From: Azospirillum griseum
Lineage (GTDB): Bacteria > Pseudomonadota > Alphaproteobacteria > Azospirillales > Azospirillaceae
Direction: 5' to 3'
DNA length: 64,000 bases
Assembly (NCBI RefSeq): GCF_003966125.1
Contig: NZ_RXMA01000004.1
Coordinates: forward strand, 215,971-279,970
Positions 9,396-18,215 of the stretch are shown in pieces. Each line of letters opens with the position of its first letter. The stretch's first letter is position 1. The notes under the pieces were generated by a model. The model was not told where the DNA came from, made no database searches, and was given only the letters and a program-made list of their open reading frames with translations. The translations under genes and the position numbers were made by a program.

Positions 9396-10273
9396 TGAGC
9401 GATCAGAACAAACGCCCCACAGTCCTTGATCCCCGGAACTTGTCGGCGCAACTGCATTACCGCCCGGCGGGAAATCCGCCCCCGGCCACGCTCGACACGA
9501 CCATTGGCAACACCTGCCCCGGGCTGGAGTTCGATTTCCGCGCGGCGTGGCGCACGTTGCTCACCGGCATCACCCTGTTGGAGCATGACAATCTGGTGAT
9601 CGCCGCCGAACCGGCCTACGCCGCGTTGAAGGGACGGCGTCTGTTGCGGGTCGATGGCAAGCCGGTCATCACCAAGGTGATCGGCCCGTCCACCGACCTG
9701 ACCACCACCGAATTGTTGACGTCGGAGGATTACCCGGAAGGCGTCATCACCATGGAATGGTCCAACGGCTTCACCGACGTGCTGCGCAAGGTCGGTCAAC
9801 CGGTGGCCTGCGAGTTCACCGCCTGCCCCCGGCCCAACCAGCCCGAGGACGAGCGGATTTCCTACGAGCAGGCGGTGAAGGACAAGAACATCCAGACCAT
9901 CCGCCTTCAGGTTCGGCCCTTCTTCACCAAGGACACGGCGGCAATCGAACCGGCGACGGTCCCCGCCGGGGTGATGACCCAAGGGCTTTGCTCGCCCTGG
10001 CAGAACGATTACCGGGAGTGTGTCTGCTATTATTGGGCGTCGAGCCGCCCCGACTTCGTGAACGTGGACGTGACGCCAACCGGCGAGGTGCGCGGCGACA
10101 ACTGGATGCAGCGTGACCGCAGTGGCCAATACGTCATCGACAATTACACCGACAGCCGGATGATCACCTATGATGAGCTGTTCCAGAAATGGGAAGAGCT
10201 GCTGAAATTCCAGCTCGCCGGACGGGACGCGCCCGACTCCATCCCGCTTCCCTTCCCGAAGGATCCGGCATGA
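9395..10273 (+). CDS. Putative LodA/GoxA-like quinoprotein, C-terminal (cofactor-site) half
   Basis: Encodes 292 residues. Its key region is LCSPWQNDYRECVCYYW (residues about 198-214), followed by RPDFVNV. This matches the PWQ-D-C-W-RPD pattern I associate with the tryptophan that becomes cysteine tryptophylquinone in LodA and GoxA oxidases. An N-terminal DTTIGNTCPGLEFDF segment supplies a candidate crosslinking cysteine (Cys41). Other cysteines are at about 139, 144, 199, 209 and 211. There is no signal peptide. ATG 9395 overlaps the upstream stop; GTG 9392 is an alternative start. The following maturase gene overlaps its stop. Full-length LodA-type enzymes carry both halves in one chain of roughly 700 residues, so a split enzyme is inferred. 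Function as an amino-acid or amine oxidase is possible but unproven. Confidence 0.55.
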   Translation: MSDQNKRPTVLDPRNLSAQLHYRPAGNPPPATLDTTIGNTCPGLEFDFRAAWRTLLTGITLLEHDNLVIAAEPAYAALKGRRLLRVDGKPVITKVIGPSTDLTTTELLTSEDYPEGVITMEWSNGFTDVLRKVGQPVACEFTACPRPNQPEDERISYEQAVKDKNIQTIRLQVRPFFTKDTAAIEPATVPAGVMTQGLCSPWQNDYRECVCYYWASSRPDFVNVDVTPTGEVRGDNWMQRDRSGQYVIDNYTDSRMITYDELFQKWEELLKFQLAGRDAPDSIPLPFPKDPA

Positions 10274-11712
10274 CCGCCCTGTCCCGCCCCCTGATGCGTC
10301 AGGACGCGTTCCGCGATGGGCGGGCGGACACCGGCATGCCGGAACGTCCGGGGATCATCGACGCTGCTGCCCTGGTGGCGGCGTCGGCCCCCCGGTCGGA
10401 CGCCCTGCATCTCCTGTCGGTCGATGGCGGCGATCATCTGTTGCTGGTCGACGGCAGCCGATTGTTCCGCATCGACGCGGACCTGCGCGGGCGGTTGGAA
10501 CGCGCGACGGCCAACGGCGCGCTGAGCGATCTGCTCGACGAACTCGGTCTGGGTGGTCCGCCCCTGATCAACGATCAGCCGGTGGTGGACCCGCCGCTGC
10601 ACGCGCTGTCCCTGGCGGTGTCGCAAGCCTGCAATCTGGGTTGCGGCTATTGCTACGCCGGGCAGGGCAGTTTCGGCAAACCACCTCGCAAGATGCCGCT
10701 GGACACCGCGCTGGCGGCGGTCGAACGGCTGGTCAACGGCGCGCCGGAGGGCGGGCGCGTGACCCTGGCCTTCATGGGTGGGGAACCGCTGGTCAACCGC
10801 CCGGTGATCCAGGCTGCCACCCGCTACGCCCAGGAACTGGCCAGCTTGCGGGGGGTGCGGGTCAACCATTCCATCACCACGAACGGCACGCTGGTGACGC
10901 CGGAGGACGGCGATTTCTTCGAAGAATTCGGCTTCGCCGTCACCATCAGCCTGGATGGTCCGGCCGATCAGCACGACCGCTTGCGACCGTTCAAGGACGG
11001 GCGCGGCAGCTTCGACCGCATCATGGCCAACATCGCCCCCTTGCTGAAACAGCAACGGCGGATGCAGGTGTCGGCGCGGGTGACGGTGACGCCCGACAAT
11101 CTGGATCTGCCCGCCACGCTCGACCGCTTCATCGCCGACGGTTTCCATTCGGTGGGTTTCTCGCCGCTGCTGCACGGCTCCGCCGGGCGGAACGAAATGG
11201 ACCGTGGCGCGCTGCTGGTGATGCTCGACCAGATGGTCGCTTGCGGCGCGGCCTTCGAGAGAGCGGTTCTGGAGGGGCGACGCTACCCCTTTGCCAATCT
11301 GGTCAACGCCCTGCGGGAAATCCATCGCGGAACCCACCGCCCCTACCCGTGCGGGGCCGGGGCGGGCTATCTCGGCGTGTCGGCGGACGGCGACCTGTCG
11401 GCCTGTCACCGCTTTGTCGAGGATGAAAGCGGGGCGATGGGCAGCCTGTCGGCGGGGATTGACGCGGTTCGGCAAAACGGATGGCTGCATGATCGCCACG
11501 TTCATCGGCAGGAGCCGTGCCGCTCCTGCTGGGCGCGTTACATGTGCGGTGGTGGATGCCACCACGAGGTGATCGGCAGCGGCCGCCTGTCCTGCGAGTA
11601 TGTGCGCGGCTGGCTCCATTACTGCCTGAGCGCCTATCTGCGCCTGTCCGACGCGCGCCCCGGCTGGTTCGCCGGAGCGCCGACCGATCCCAACCCGGCC
11701 ATGGTCCCATGA
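10270..11712 (+). CDS. Radical SAM/SPASM peptide maturase (QhpD-like)
   Basis: A 480-residue radical SAM enzyme. The N-terminal 100 residues are compatible with a PqqD-like peptide-binding domain. The cluster motif CNLGCGYC uses Cys121, Cys125 and Cys128, and is followed by the MGGEP motif (169-173) and TTNGT. A SPASM region for auxiliary iron-sulfur clusters has cysteines at 361, 379, 417, 420, 426, 430, 442 and 452, including CRSCWARYMCGGGC. Enzymes of this class make thioether or carbon crosslinks in peptides; QhpD does so in the gamma subunit of quinohemoprotein amine dehydrogenase. ATG 10270 overlaps the quinoprotein stop, and its own stop overlaps the next gene. The likely substrate is the cysteine-rich protein encoded just upstream. 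Confidence 0.88.
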   Translation: MTALSRPLMRQDAFRDGRADTGMPERPGIIDAAALVAASAPRSDALHLLSVDGGDHLLLVDGSRLFRIDADLRGRLERATANGALSDLLDELGLGGPPLINDQPVVDPPLHALSLAVSQACNLGCGYCYAGQGSFGKPPRKMPLDTALAAVERLVNGAPEGGRVTLAFMGGEPLVNRPVIQAATRYAQELASLRGVRVNHSITTNGTLVTPEDGDFFEEFGFAVTISLDGPADQHDRLRPFKDGRGSFDRIMANIAPLLKQQRRMQVSARVTVTPDNLDLPATLDRFIADGFHSVGFSPLLHGSAGRNEMDRGALLVMLDQMVACGAAFERAVLEGRRYPFANLVNALREIHRGTHRPYPCGAGAGYLGVSADGDLSACHRFVEDESGAMGSLSAGIDAVRQNGWLHDRHVHRQEPCRSCWARYMCGGGCHHEVIGSGRLSCEYVRGWLHYCLSAYLRLSDARPGWFAGAPTDPNPAMVP

Positions 11713-13112
11713 CCCTGGCGGCGGATGTTGCGGTGATTGGGGCAGGGCCGGCGGGCTGCGTTCTCGCCATCCGGCTCGTGCAATTGGGCTGGCGGGTGCT
11801 GTTGGTCGAGCGCAGCGCCAGCCCTCGACCGCAGTCAGGCCAATCCCTGACTCCGGGCGTTCGCCTGCAGTTGGCGCAATTGGGTTTGTCGCACGTTCTG
11901 ACGCTGTGCGGCGCGCGCCCGGCCCCGCTGTCGCGAATCCGCTGGCAGGGGCTGGAGGCGGAGGACCGCGTCATGGCGCAGCATCCGCCTCTGCTGGTGG
12001 ATCGGGGACGGTTCGATGCGATGCTGCGCGGAGCCGCCGTCGGCGCGGGTGTGCGTTTGCTTTGCCCGGCCCGCCTGATTCACCGTGATCAGGACGCCGA
12101 TGGTTGGACGCTGACCCTTGACGATGGGGCGGAGCGGCGGCGGGCACGGGTGTCGGTGCTGGTGGACGCCACCGGTCGCGCCGGTCTGCTGGCCCGTGAC
12201 CGCTCCGCCGATGGCCCGGCAACGCTGGCGCTTTTCGCCGATTGGCGCGGAACCGACACGCCCGTTCACCCCTGCGTCGATCATGGGCCGGACCATTGGG
12301 TCTGGGGTCTGCCGCGCGGCGATGGCCTGTTCTCCACCCTGCTGTTTGTCGACGCCGACGCGGTTCCCAAACGGGCGGAGCTGTGCGCGTTTCTGCGGGA
12401 TCGTCTGGCCGCGTCAACCCTGTTGGGAGATTTCCGCCAGGCGACCACCACCGGCCCGGTGCGCGGGGTGGACAGCACCGCCTACCGCGCCAACCGCCCC
12501 ATCGGCCCCGGCTGGATCGCCGTCGGTGACGCGGCGATGGCGCTGGATCCCTTGTCGTCCAGCGGTGTGCAAAAGGCGATCCGCACCGCCCTGTCGGCGG
12601 CCATCGTCCTGAACACCCGCCTGCGGCGACCCGACCAGGCCGCGTTGGCCGAGCGGTTCTACACCGAAGACCTGCGCGACGGTGCGGACCAGCACCGCCG
12701 ATGGACCGAAGGCTTTTTCGCCAGCGCCGCCCACCGCTTCAGCGCCACACCAACGCAGGGTAACTTTTGGCTGCGTCGGGCCGTGGGCACCCTCGTCGAC
12801 TCCGCAGATACGACCCCCGGAATGCCCGATCCCGACCAACCGCTCACCCTCGCCCCTGCGGCGCAGTGGCGGACAACCGCCTGTCTGGTCGACAATTTCG
12901 TTGAGGAGCGGATGGCCCTGCACCACCCAGCCCTTGCCCGCCCCATCGCGTGGCTGGCTGGGGTTGAGTTGGCGCCGCTGATGTCGAGCTTCCCTCCCGT
13001 CACCAGCTTGCGCGCGCTGATCGAGAACTGGTCAACCAGGATCGGGCCAAGCCGTGCCACGACTGTGGCGACTTGGTTGACCCGGTGCGGGGTTCTTGAA
13101 ACCGCACCGTAA
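11709..13112 (+). CDS. FAD-dependent monooxygenase-like protein (LodB/QhpG-like)
   Basis: Encodes 467 residues of the tryptophan halogenase / geranylgeranyl reductase type of flavoprotein. The N-terminal dinucleotide fold reads VAVIGAGPAGCVLA (glycines 11, 13, 16), followed by LLVERSASPRPQSGQSL. The second FAD motif VGDAAMALDPLSSSGVQKA lies near residues 270-290. The C-terminal 150 residues are less conserved. Flavoproteins of this group, LodB and QhpG, hydroxylate the precursor tryptophan during quinone cofactor formation in LodA and quinohemoprotein amine dehydrogenase. The start overlaps the maturase stop, so all five genes of the operon are translationally coupled or nearly so. It is the last gene and ends 51 bases from the convergent export operon. 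Confidence 0.8.
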   Translation: MTLAADVAVIGAGPAGCVLAIRLVQLGWRVLLVERSASPRPQSGQSLTPGVRLQLAQLGLSHVLTLCGARPAPLSRIRWQGLEAEDRVMAQHPPLLVDRGRFDAMLRGAAVGAGVRLLCPARLIHRDQDADGWTLTLDDGAERRRARVSVLVDATGRAGLLARDRSADGPATLALFADWRGTDTPVHPCVDHGPDHWVWGLPRGDGLFSTLLFVDADAVPKRAELCAFLRDRLAASTLLGDFRQATTTGPVRGVDSTAYRANRPIGPGWIAVGDAAMALDPLSSSGVQKAIRTALSAAIVLNTRLRRPDQAALAERFYTEDLRDGADQHRRWTEGFFASAAHRFSATPTQGNFWLRRAVGTLVDSADTTPGMPDPDQPLTLAPAAQWRTTACLVDNFVEERMALHHPALARPIAWLAGVELAPLMSSFPPVTSLRALIENWSTRIGPSRATTVATWLTRCGVLETAP

Positions 13113-13155
13113 GCCGCCGTCACAGCGTGGCCTGATCGCATCGCACCGTTCAACG

Positions 13156-13175
13156 CAACCGGCTCACTCCGGTTG
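13156..13175. terminator. Short hairpin between convergent operons
   Basis: CAACCGG and CCGGTTG pair around a six-base loop in the 51-base gap, overlapping the last codon of the minus-strand ABC gene. There is no clear T-run on either strand, so a terminator role is only possible. Confidence 0.3.
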
Positions 13176-16049
13176 GGATGCTGGGTCCATGCCTGGAAAT
13201 TCCTGACGCTTCACCAACCGGTACAGGTGGCCCCGTCGGTTCATCAGTTCATCGAAGCCGCCGCTCTCGACAACGCGTCCACCGTCGAGGACGAGGATGC
13301 GGTTGGCGTGGCGGATCGTGCTGAGCCGGTGGGCGATCACGATGCGCGTGGCGGGAACGCGTCGCACGGCCTCCATGACGCGCGCCTGCGCGTTGTTGTC
13401 CAGCGCGCTGGTCGCCTCGTCAAGGACAAGGACCGCCGGTTTGGCGAGAAGAGCACCAGCCAGCACGAGGCGCTGCACCTGCCCGCCCGACAGCGTGCGC
13501 GAGGCGTCGGGCAGCAACGTGTGCAGGCCCATCGGCATGGCGGCGACGTCCTCCGCCATGGCGGCAGCGGCCAGCGCCTCCCACACCTGTTTGGGCGTGG
13601 CGTCGGTCAGACCACGAACAATCTCGAAGATGGTTCCCGGCGGCAAACGGCTGTCCTGCAACACGACACCGATCCGCCGTCGTAGGGCGTCCGGGTGCAG
13701 CGCGCGCGTGTCATGGCCGTCAACATACACAGCCCCGTGTGATGGGGCCTCAAGCCCGAGCAGCAGCCGCACCAGCGTGGACTTCCCGCACCCCGAAGGC
13801 CCGACAATGGCGATCATGTCCCCCGGCACGGCTCGGAACGAAACGTCGGACAGAACCGTCGGCCCATCGCCGTAGGCGAACCCCACGGAGGAGAACTCGA
13901 TTGCGCCGATCAGCGGGCCGGGATCGGTCAAATCCGCCAGCGCCTCGGGCGTTTCCTGGAGGAGTGGCTTCGCGTAGGCCCAGCCAGAGCGCAGCAACCA
14001 GACGGCAAGCCCACCGCGCAGCAACTGGGAGACCCCCGCCAGCATCAGCGCAAAGGAGGTGAGGACGACCACAGCGGTGGCCACCGGCAGACTTGCTGTC
14101 CCCTCCGGCGTGGCGCTGGTGGCGTGGATCGCCGCAAACAGAACAGCGGTGGCGAAGCCGGGATAGGCCGCCTGCCACGCCTCGTAGGCGTTCGCCATCC
14201 GGCGGGAGGCGACCAGCCGGGCGCGCAGCGACGCAAAGCAATCGGTCCACCGCAGCAGGGCACGCCCCTCCGCCGCTGCACCGCGCAACGCGACGATGCC
14301 GTTGACAAACTCGGCCAACAGGCTGTCCGCACTGCCCAGCAAACGCTCGCCGTCGAGCATGGCCCGCACCTGCAGCCACCCGGCAAGAAATCCGACGGCA
14401 AGGTGCAGCGCCACCAGCGACGCCGCCAGACCGGCCAGAACCGCATCGTTCCAGGCGATGACCACCAAGCTGGACAGCACGACGCCCAGCGCCCCGACCG
14501 CCGTGAAGAGGAAGTGCCGCACACCCGCCGCAACCGACACCGCCGCCGCCGCCCGCGCCGCAAGATCAGCGCTCGGCCAGCCACGCAGGACTCCGAGCGG
14601 CAGGCCCACGATGCGGTCCCAGACACCGTCGTGCACTTGGCTGTCGGCGCGGGCGGCAAAGCGACGGCGCGCCGCCTCCCCCGCAAGCTGCGCAACGAAG
14701 CCCGCGACGCCGATCAGCAGCATCAGCGCCCCGACCTGCATCACCGCGTCCGGCAGCGCCGTCGGCACCAGCACACCGTAAACAAAGCCGCTGGCAACCG
14801 GCAACGCTTGCGCAAGGACGCTGCCGACGAGCAGCGCCGCCAGGAAAACCAACAGGTCCGCTCCGCCACCGGCGACTCCGGTGGACAGCAGGGCCAGGAC
14901 ATCGGGACGCAGCGGCAACGGACGGAACACGGCGTGGGCCTCGACCGTCACACCAGCGGCGTTGGCCGCCGTGACCGGGCGTTCCGTGCCGGTGTGGTCG
15001 GTCTCGCACCAGCCAGCACCGCGCCAAACCAGGGCAACCGGAGTGCGACCGTCCCGCCAGGCCAACATGGGAGCGGATTCGGTTCTCCACCAATCATCGG
15101 CGAGTCGCACCGGCTGAAGCCGGAGGTCCGACGCCCGTGCGATCTCCTCCAGCGTCGGCGGCATGTCCATCTGTGCACGCCGTCCTCTGGTTGGGCGACG
15201 GACCGGCGTGCCGAGCGCGCGGCCCAGGACGCGCATCACGTCCAACAGGCCATCGCCGCCACCCTCCGCACGCAGCGGCAGCCGGTTGCCCAGAATGTCG
15301 GCGATCCGCCCGGCAGCCTGCGCTGTGTCAAACGCCTCCTCATTGTGCCGTCGGCGGAGCCGATGGGCTTCGTCCACCTCGGCAAGGCCGCGCGCCAGTG
15401 GCAGCAGTTCGGCGACGGCGGCGTCAAAAACGGCCAGCCCGGTCGGCCAGTCGGGACGGGCCAGCCCGCTCCGCCAGTCGAGCGCCCGAACCTCGCCCGG
15501 TTCGTCGAGAACCAGCCAGGCACCGGTTGGCAGCGGCAGAAACCCGCCCACCGGTTCGATGCCAAAGAGCCGCGCGCCGCCGGGTGGCAGGTCGATCCAG
15601 ATGATTCCCCCGGAACCGCCGACAACAGCCTCGGCGGCCAGGGGCACGGATACGCCGTCCGCTGCGACAAGGTCCGACAACGGCCTGGGTCCGAAAGCGG
15701 GGGCCAGCCCATCGGACAGCGCCTGGAGCCAAAGGGCAAGACCATCGGCGAAGGCATCGGATGGGTCGGTTTGCGGCCAGCCTTCGGGCGGCAGCCCGTA
15801 AAGCCGGGCGTCGGCGTTTGCCACAGCCAACATGACCTCGTTGCCCAACCGGCTGGGCGGCAGGCCAAACAGCAGGCCGCCCGCTGGAATCCGGCCGATC
15901 GGTTGGCGGGCCGCTGGCGCATCGCGTCGCACGGCAAACAGCACAACCTCCCCCGCCACGACGGCAAGGCAGGCGGTTGTGTCGTCAAGCACGAGATGCC
16001 TTCCCGTCAGAAGGGTCGGCACCGTTGCCCTGTCATCAGCCAGCGTCAT
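13164..16049 (-). CDS. NHLM-type ABC exporter, second permease/ATPase subunit
   Basis: A 961-residue half-transporter with a long N-terminal region (about 370 residues) lacking membrane helices, then a six-helix ABC membrane domain (about 380-680) and a C-terminal ATPase. Walker A is VGPSGCGKSTL near 750, the signature is LSGGQVQRL and Walker B is VLVLDEATSALD. No C39 peptidase domain is present. The architecture is that of the second ABC protein of NHLM bacteriocin-type export systems, which pairs with a peptidase-containing partner. That partner is encoded three bases upstream, so they are probably made together and may form a heterodimer. ATG 16049 is clear. Confidence 0.85.
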   Translation of the reverse strand: MTLADDRATVPTLLTGRHLVLDDTTACLAVVAGEVVLFAVRRDAPAARQPIGRIPAGGLLFGLPPSRLGNEVMLAVANADARLYGLPPEGWPQTDPSDAFADGLALWLQALSDGLAPAFGPRPLSDLVAADGVSVPLAAEAVVGGSGGIIWIDLPPGGARLFGIEPVGGFLPLPTGAWLVLDEPGEVRALDWRSGLARPDWPTGLAVFDAAVAELLPLARGLAEVDEAHRLRRRHNEEAFDTAQAAGRIADILGNRLPLRAEGGGDGLLDVMRVLGRALGTPVRRPTRGRRAQMDMPPTLEEIARASDLRLQPVRLADDWWRTESAPMLAWRDGRTPVALVWRGAGWCETDHTGTERPVTAANAAGVTVEAHAVFRPLPLRPDVLALLSTGVAGGGADLLVFLAALLVGSVLAQALPVASGFVYGVLVPTALPDAVMQVGALMLLIGVAGFVAQLAGEAARRRFAARADSQVHDGVWDRIVGLPLGVLRGWPSADLAARAAAAVSVAAGVRHFLFTAVGALGVVLSSLVVIAWNDAVLAGLAASLVALHLAVGFLAGWLQVRAMLDGERLLGSADSLLAEFVNGIVALRGAAAEGRALLRWTDCFASLRARLVASRRMANAYEAWQAAYPGFATAVLFAAIHATSATPEGTASLPVATAVVVLTSFALMLAGVSQLLRGGLAVWLLRSGWAYAKPLLQETPEALADLTDPGPLIGAIEFSSVGFAYGDGPTVLSDVSFRAVPGDMIAIVGPSGCGKSTLVRLLLGLEAPSHGAVYVDGHDTRALHPDALRRRIGVVLQDSRLPPGTIFEIVRGLTDATPKQVWEALAAAAMAEDVAAMPMGLHTLLPDASRTLSGGQVQRLVLAGALLAKPAVLVLDEATSALDNNAQARVMEAVRRVPATRIVIAHRLSTIRHANRILVLDGGRVVESGGFDELMNRRGHLYRLVKRQEFPGMDPASQPE

Positions 16050-16052
16050 CGT

Positions 16053-18212
16053 TCAATCCGCCAGCATCAGACGGCGAAACGGACCAGGACCGGCCAGCAG
16101 CCGGTCGGGAGCATCGCACTGGACCACGCGACCACCGTCGAGCACGAGGACGCGGTCGCAATCGCGCAACGCCGAATGACGGTGGGCGATGATGATGGTG
16201 GTGGCACCGCACAGGCGCAGGTTGGCGAGAAGTTGCGCCTCGGTCTCGGCGTCGAGCGCTGCGGTCGCCTCGTCGAGGATCAGAATGCGTGGATCACGCA
16301 CCAGCGCACGGGCGATTTCCAGACGGGCACGCTGGCCGCCGGACAGGTCGCGACCGCCTTCCCGCACGCGCGCGCCGTAACCGCCCCGGCGCAACACCGT
16401 GTCGTGCAGCAGCGCGCAGCGCGCCGCCGCCACAACGCGTTCCTCGGGCAGGCTGTGGTCCCACAGGGTGATGTTGTCGCGGACGCTGCCCTCGAAGATC
16501 GCGCCGTGCTGCTCGACGGTGGCCAGGGAGCGGCGCAATTGCAGGCGCGGCACCGCCGCCAGCGGAACGCCGTCGAACAGGATGGTGCCGACCGAAGGCT
16601 CGACGATGCCGGCGATGAGCGCGGCCAGTGTCGATTTGCCCGACCCCGACGCTCCGGCGATGCCAAGCCGTTCACCCGGTGCCAGATCGAACGACACCCC
16701 ATCCAGCAGCCACGGGCTGCCCACCCCGCAGCGAAAGCCGACGCCGCGCACGGACACGGCACCGGCGAGGCGCGCGGCGTTGTCTCCCTCCTCCGGACGG
16801 ACGTCCGCCCGGCTGAATTCGGCGGCGGGTGGATGACGGAGCGTGTCGTCAAGCAGCCGGAGACAGGCCTGCCCGTCCTGAATCCGCGCGCCGAGTTGGA
16901 CCAGTGCTGCGACCGGCGCAAGAAATCCCGCCGTCAGCGCCTGAAAGGCGACGAGCATGCCAAGCGACAGGTCGCCAGCGATGACCATGTTGCCGCCGAC
17001 CGTCATCACCAGGGCACCGGAAGCCACCGTGGTCAGTCCCGGCAAGGCGACGAGACGCGCCTGCGCGGCACCGACGGCTTGGCGCAGGTTGATCACCCGC
17101 GCGTTCATCGCCGCCAGCCGGGCGCGCAGCCGGTCAGCGGCACCAGCGGCCTTGTACTCCTCGATCATCCGCAGGCCCTGGCGGGCGAAGCCCGCGTGAT
17201 CGGTGGCGGCGGCAAGCAGATGGCGGTTGTCGTCGTCCAGCGCGCGCGTCGACCGGAGCAGCACAGCAAGGTTGCCCAACGCCAACAGCAGCACGATGCA
17301 GGACAGAGTGGGCACCGTAACCAGCATGGCGACCAGGAAAGCGGACGCGGTCAACAGGTTGGACAGCGCGACGCCGACCTCGCCAGCCGCCACCTGGGCA
17401 ACGCGGTCGTTCAGCATCGCCCGACCAGCGACCTGGGTGGATTGGCGTTGCGCGAAATAATGGATCGGCAGGCGCAAGACATGGTTGACGAACGTCAGCG
17501 CGCCGACGACCGCCAACCGTGTTTCCAACCGCAGCAGCACCTCGCGCTGCAACCAGACCAGAAGCCCGGTCACGGTGGCGCAGCCCGCCATGCCGAGCAA
17601 CAGCGGCCCCAGCCAGTGATCAAAGCGGTCGATCAGGATGCGGTCGATGAAGATCCTTGCAAAGGCCGGTACCAGCAGGCCCGGAGCAACCAGTGCCAGC
17701 GCAATCATCACGGAAAAGGCGACGGCACCGCCGTTTCCCCGCAGCCGATCGGCAAGACCGCGCCACAGCGATGGAGGGCGCCCGCAAGGTTTGAACATCG
17801 GGCCGGGGCGGAGCGACAGCACCACGCCGGTGAAGCCTCGGTCGAAGTCAGCGTCGGACACCCGGCGCGGTCCGCGCGCCGGGTCGTTCAGGTGAACGAC
17901 ACCACGGCCAAAGCCCTCCACCACCAGAAAATGGTCCATTTCCCAATGCACGATGACCGGCATGGGCATGCGGTGCAGATGCTCCGGCTCCATACGGGAC
18001 GCGTTGACGTCCAGCCCTTCGGCGCGAGCGGCTTGGACGATGGAGCGGGCGGAGCTGCCGTCGCGGGTGACGTTGCAGGCAACCCGCAATTCCTCCAGCG
18101 TCGTCCACCGCCCGAAATGGGCCAATATGATGGCAAGCGCCGCTGCCCCGCATTCGGCCGCCTCCATTTGCAACACGGTCGGGGTGCGGACGCGCGCGGA
18201 CCGGCCCATCAT
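16053..18212 (-). CDS. C39-peptidase ABC exporter (NHLM/bacteriocin type)
   Basis: A 719-residue transporter that cuts double-glycine leaders and exports the product. Residues 8-140 are a C39 cysteine peptidase with Gln15 and Cys21 in LQMEAAECGAAAL, His94 in HWEMDHFLVVEG and Asp110 in HLNDPARG, so the catalytic set is complete. Six membrane helices follow, then an ATPase with AGASGSGKSTL near residue 515, LSGGQRARLE and ILILDEATAALD. The gene lies between the HlyD adaptor (three bases) and the second ABC gene (three bases). The obvious client is the double-glycine-leader protein at the head of the operon. Confidence 0.93.
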   Translation of the reverse strand: MMGRSARVRTPTVLQMEAAECGAAALAIILAHFGRWTTLEELRVACNVTRDGSSARSIVQAARAEGLDVNASRMEPEHLHRMPMPVIVHWEMDHFLVVEGFGRGVVHLNDPARGPRRVSDADFDRGFTGVVLSLRPGPMFKPCGRPPSLWRGLADRLRGNGGAVAFSVMIALALVAPGLLVPAFARIFIDRILIDRFDHWLGPLLLGMAGCATVTGLLVWLQREVLLRLETRLAVVGALTFVNHVLRLPIHYFAQRQSTQVAGRAMLNDRVAQVAAGEVGVALSNLLTASAFLVAMLVTVPTLSCIVLLLALGNLAVLLRSTRALDDDNRHLLAAATDHAGFARQGLRMIEEYKAAGAADRLRARLAAMNARVINLRQAVGAAQARLVALPGLTTVASGALVMTVGGNMVIAGDLSLGMLVAFQALTAGFLAPVAALVQLGARIQDGQACLRLLDDTLRHPPAAEFSRADVRPEEGDNAARLAGAVSVRGVGFRCGVGSPWLLDGVSFDLAPGERLGIAGASGSGKSTLAALIAGIVEPSVGTILFDGVPLAAVPRLQLRRSLATVEQHGAIFEGSVRDNITLWDHSLPEERVVAAARCALLHDTVLRRGGYGARVREGGRDLSGGQRARLEIARALVRDPRILILDEATAALDAETEAQLLANLRLCGATTIIIAHRHSALRDCDRVLVLDGGRVVQCDAPDRLLAGPGPFRRLMLAD

Positions 18213-18215
18213 ACC

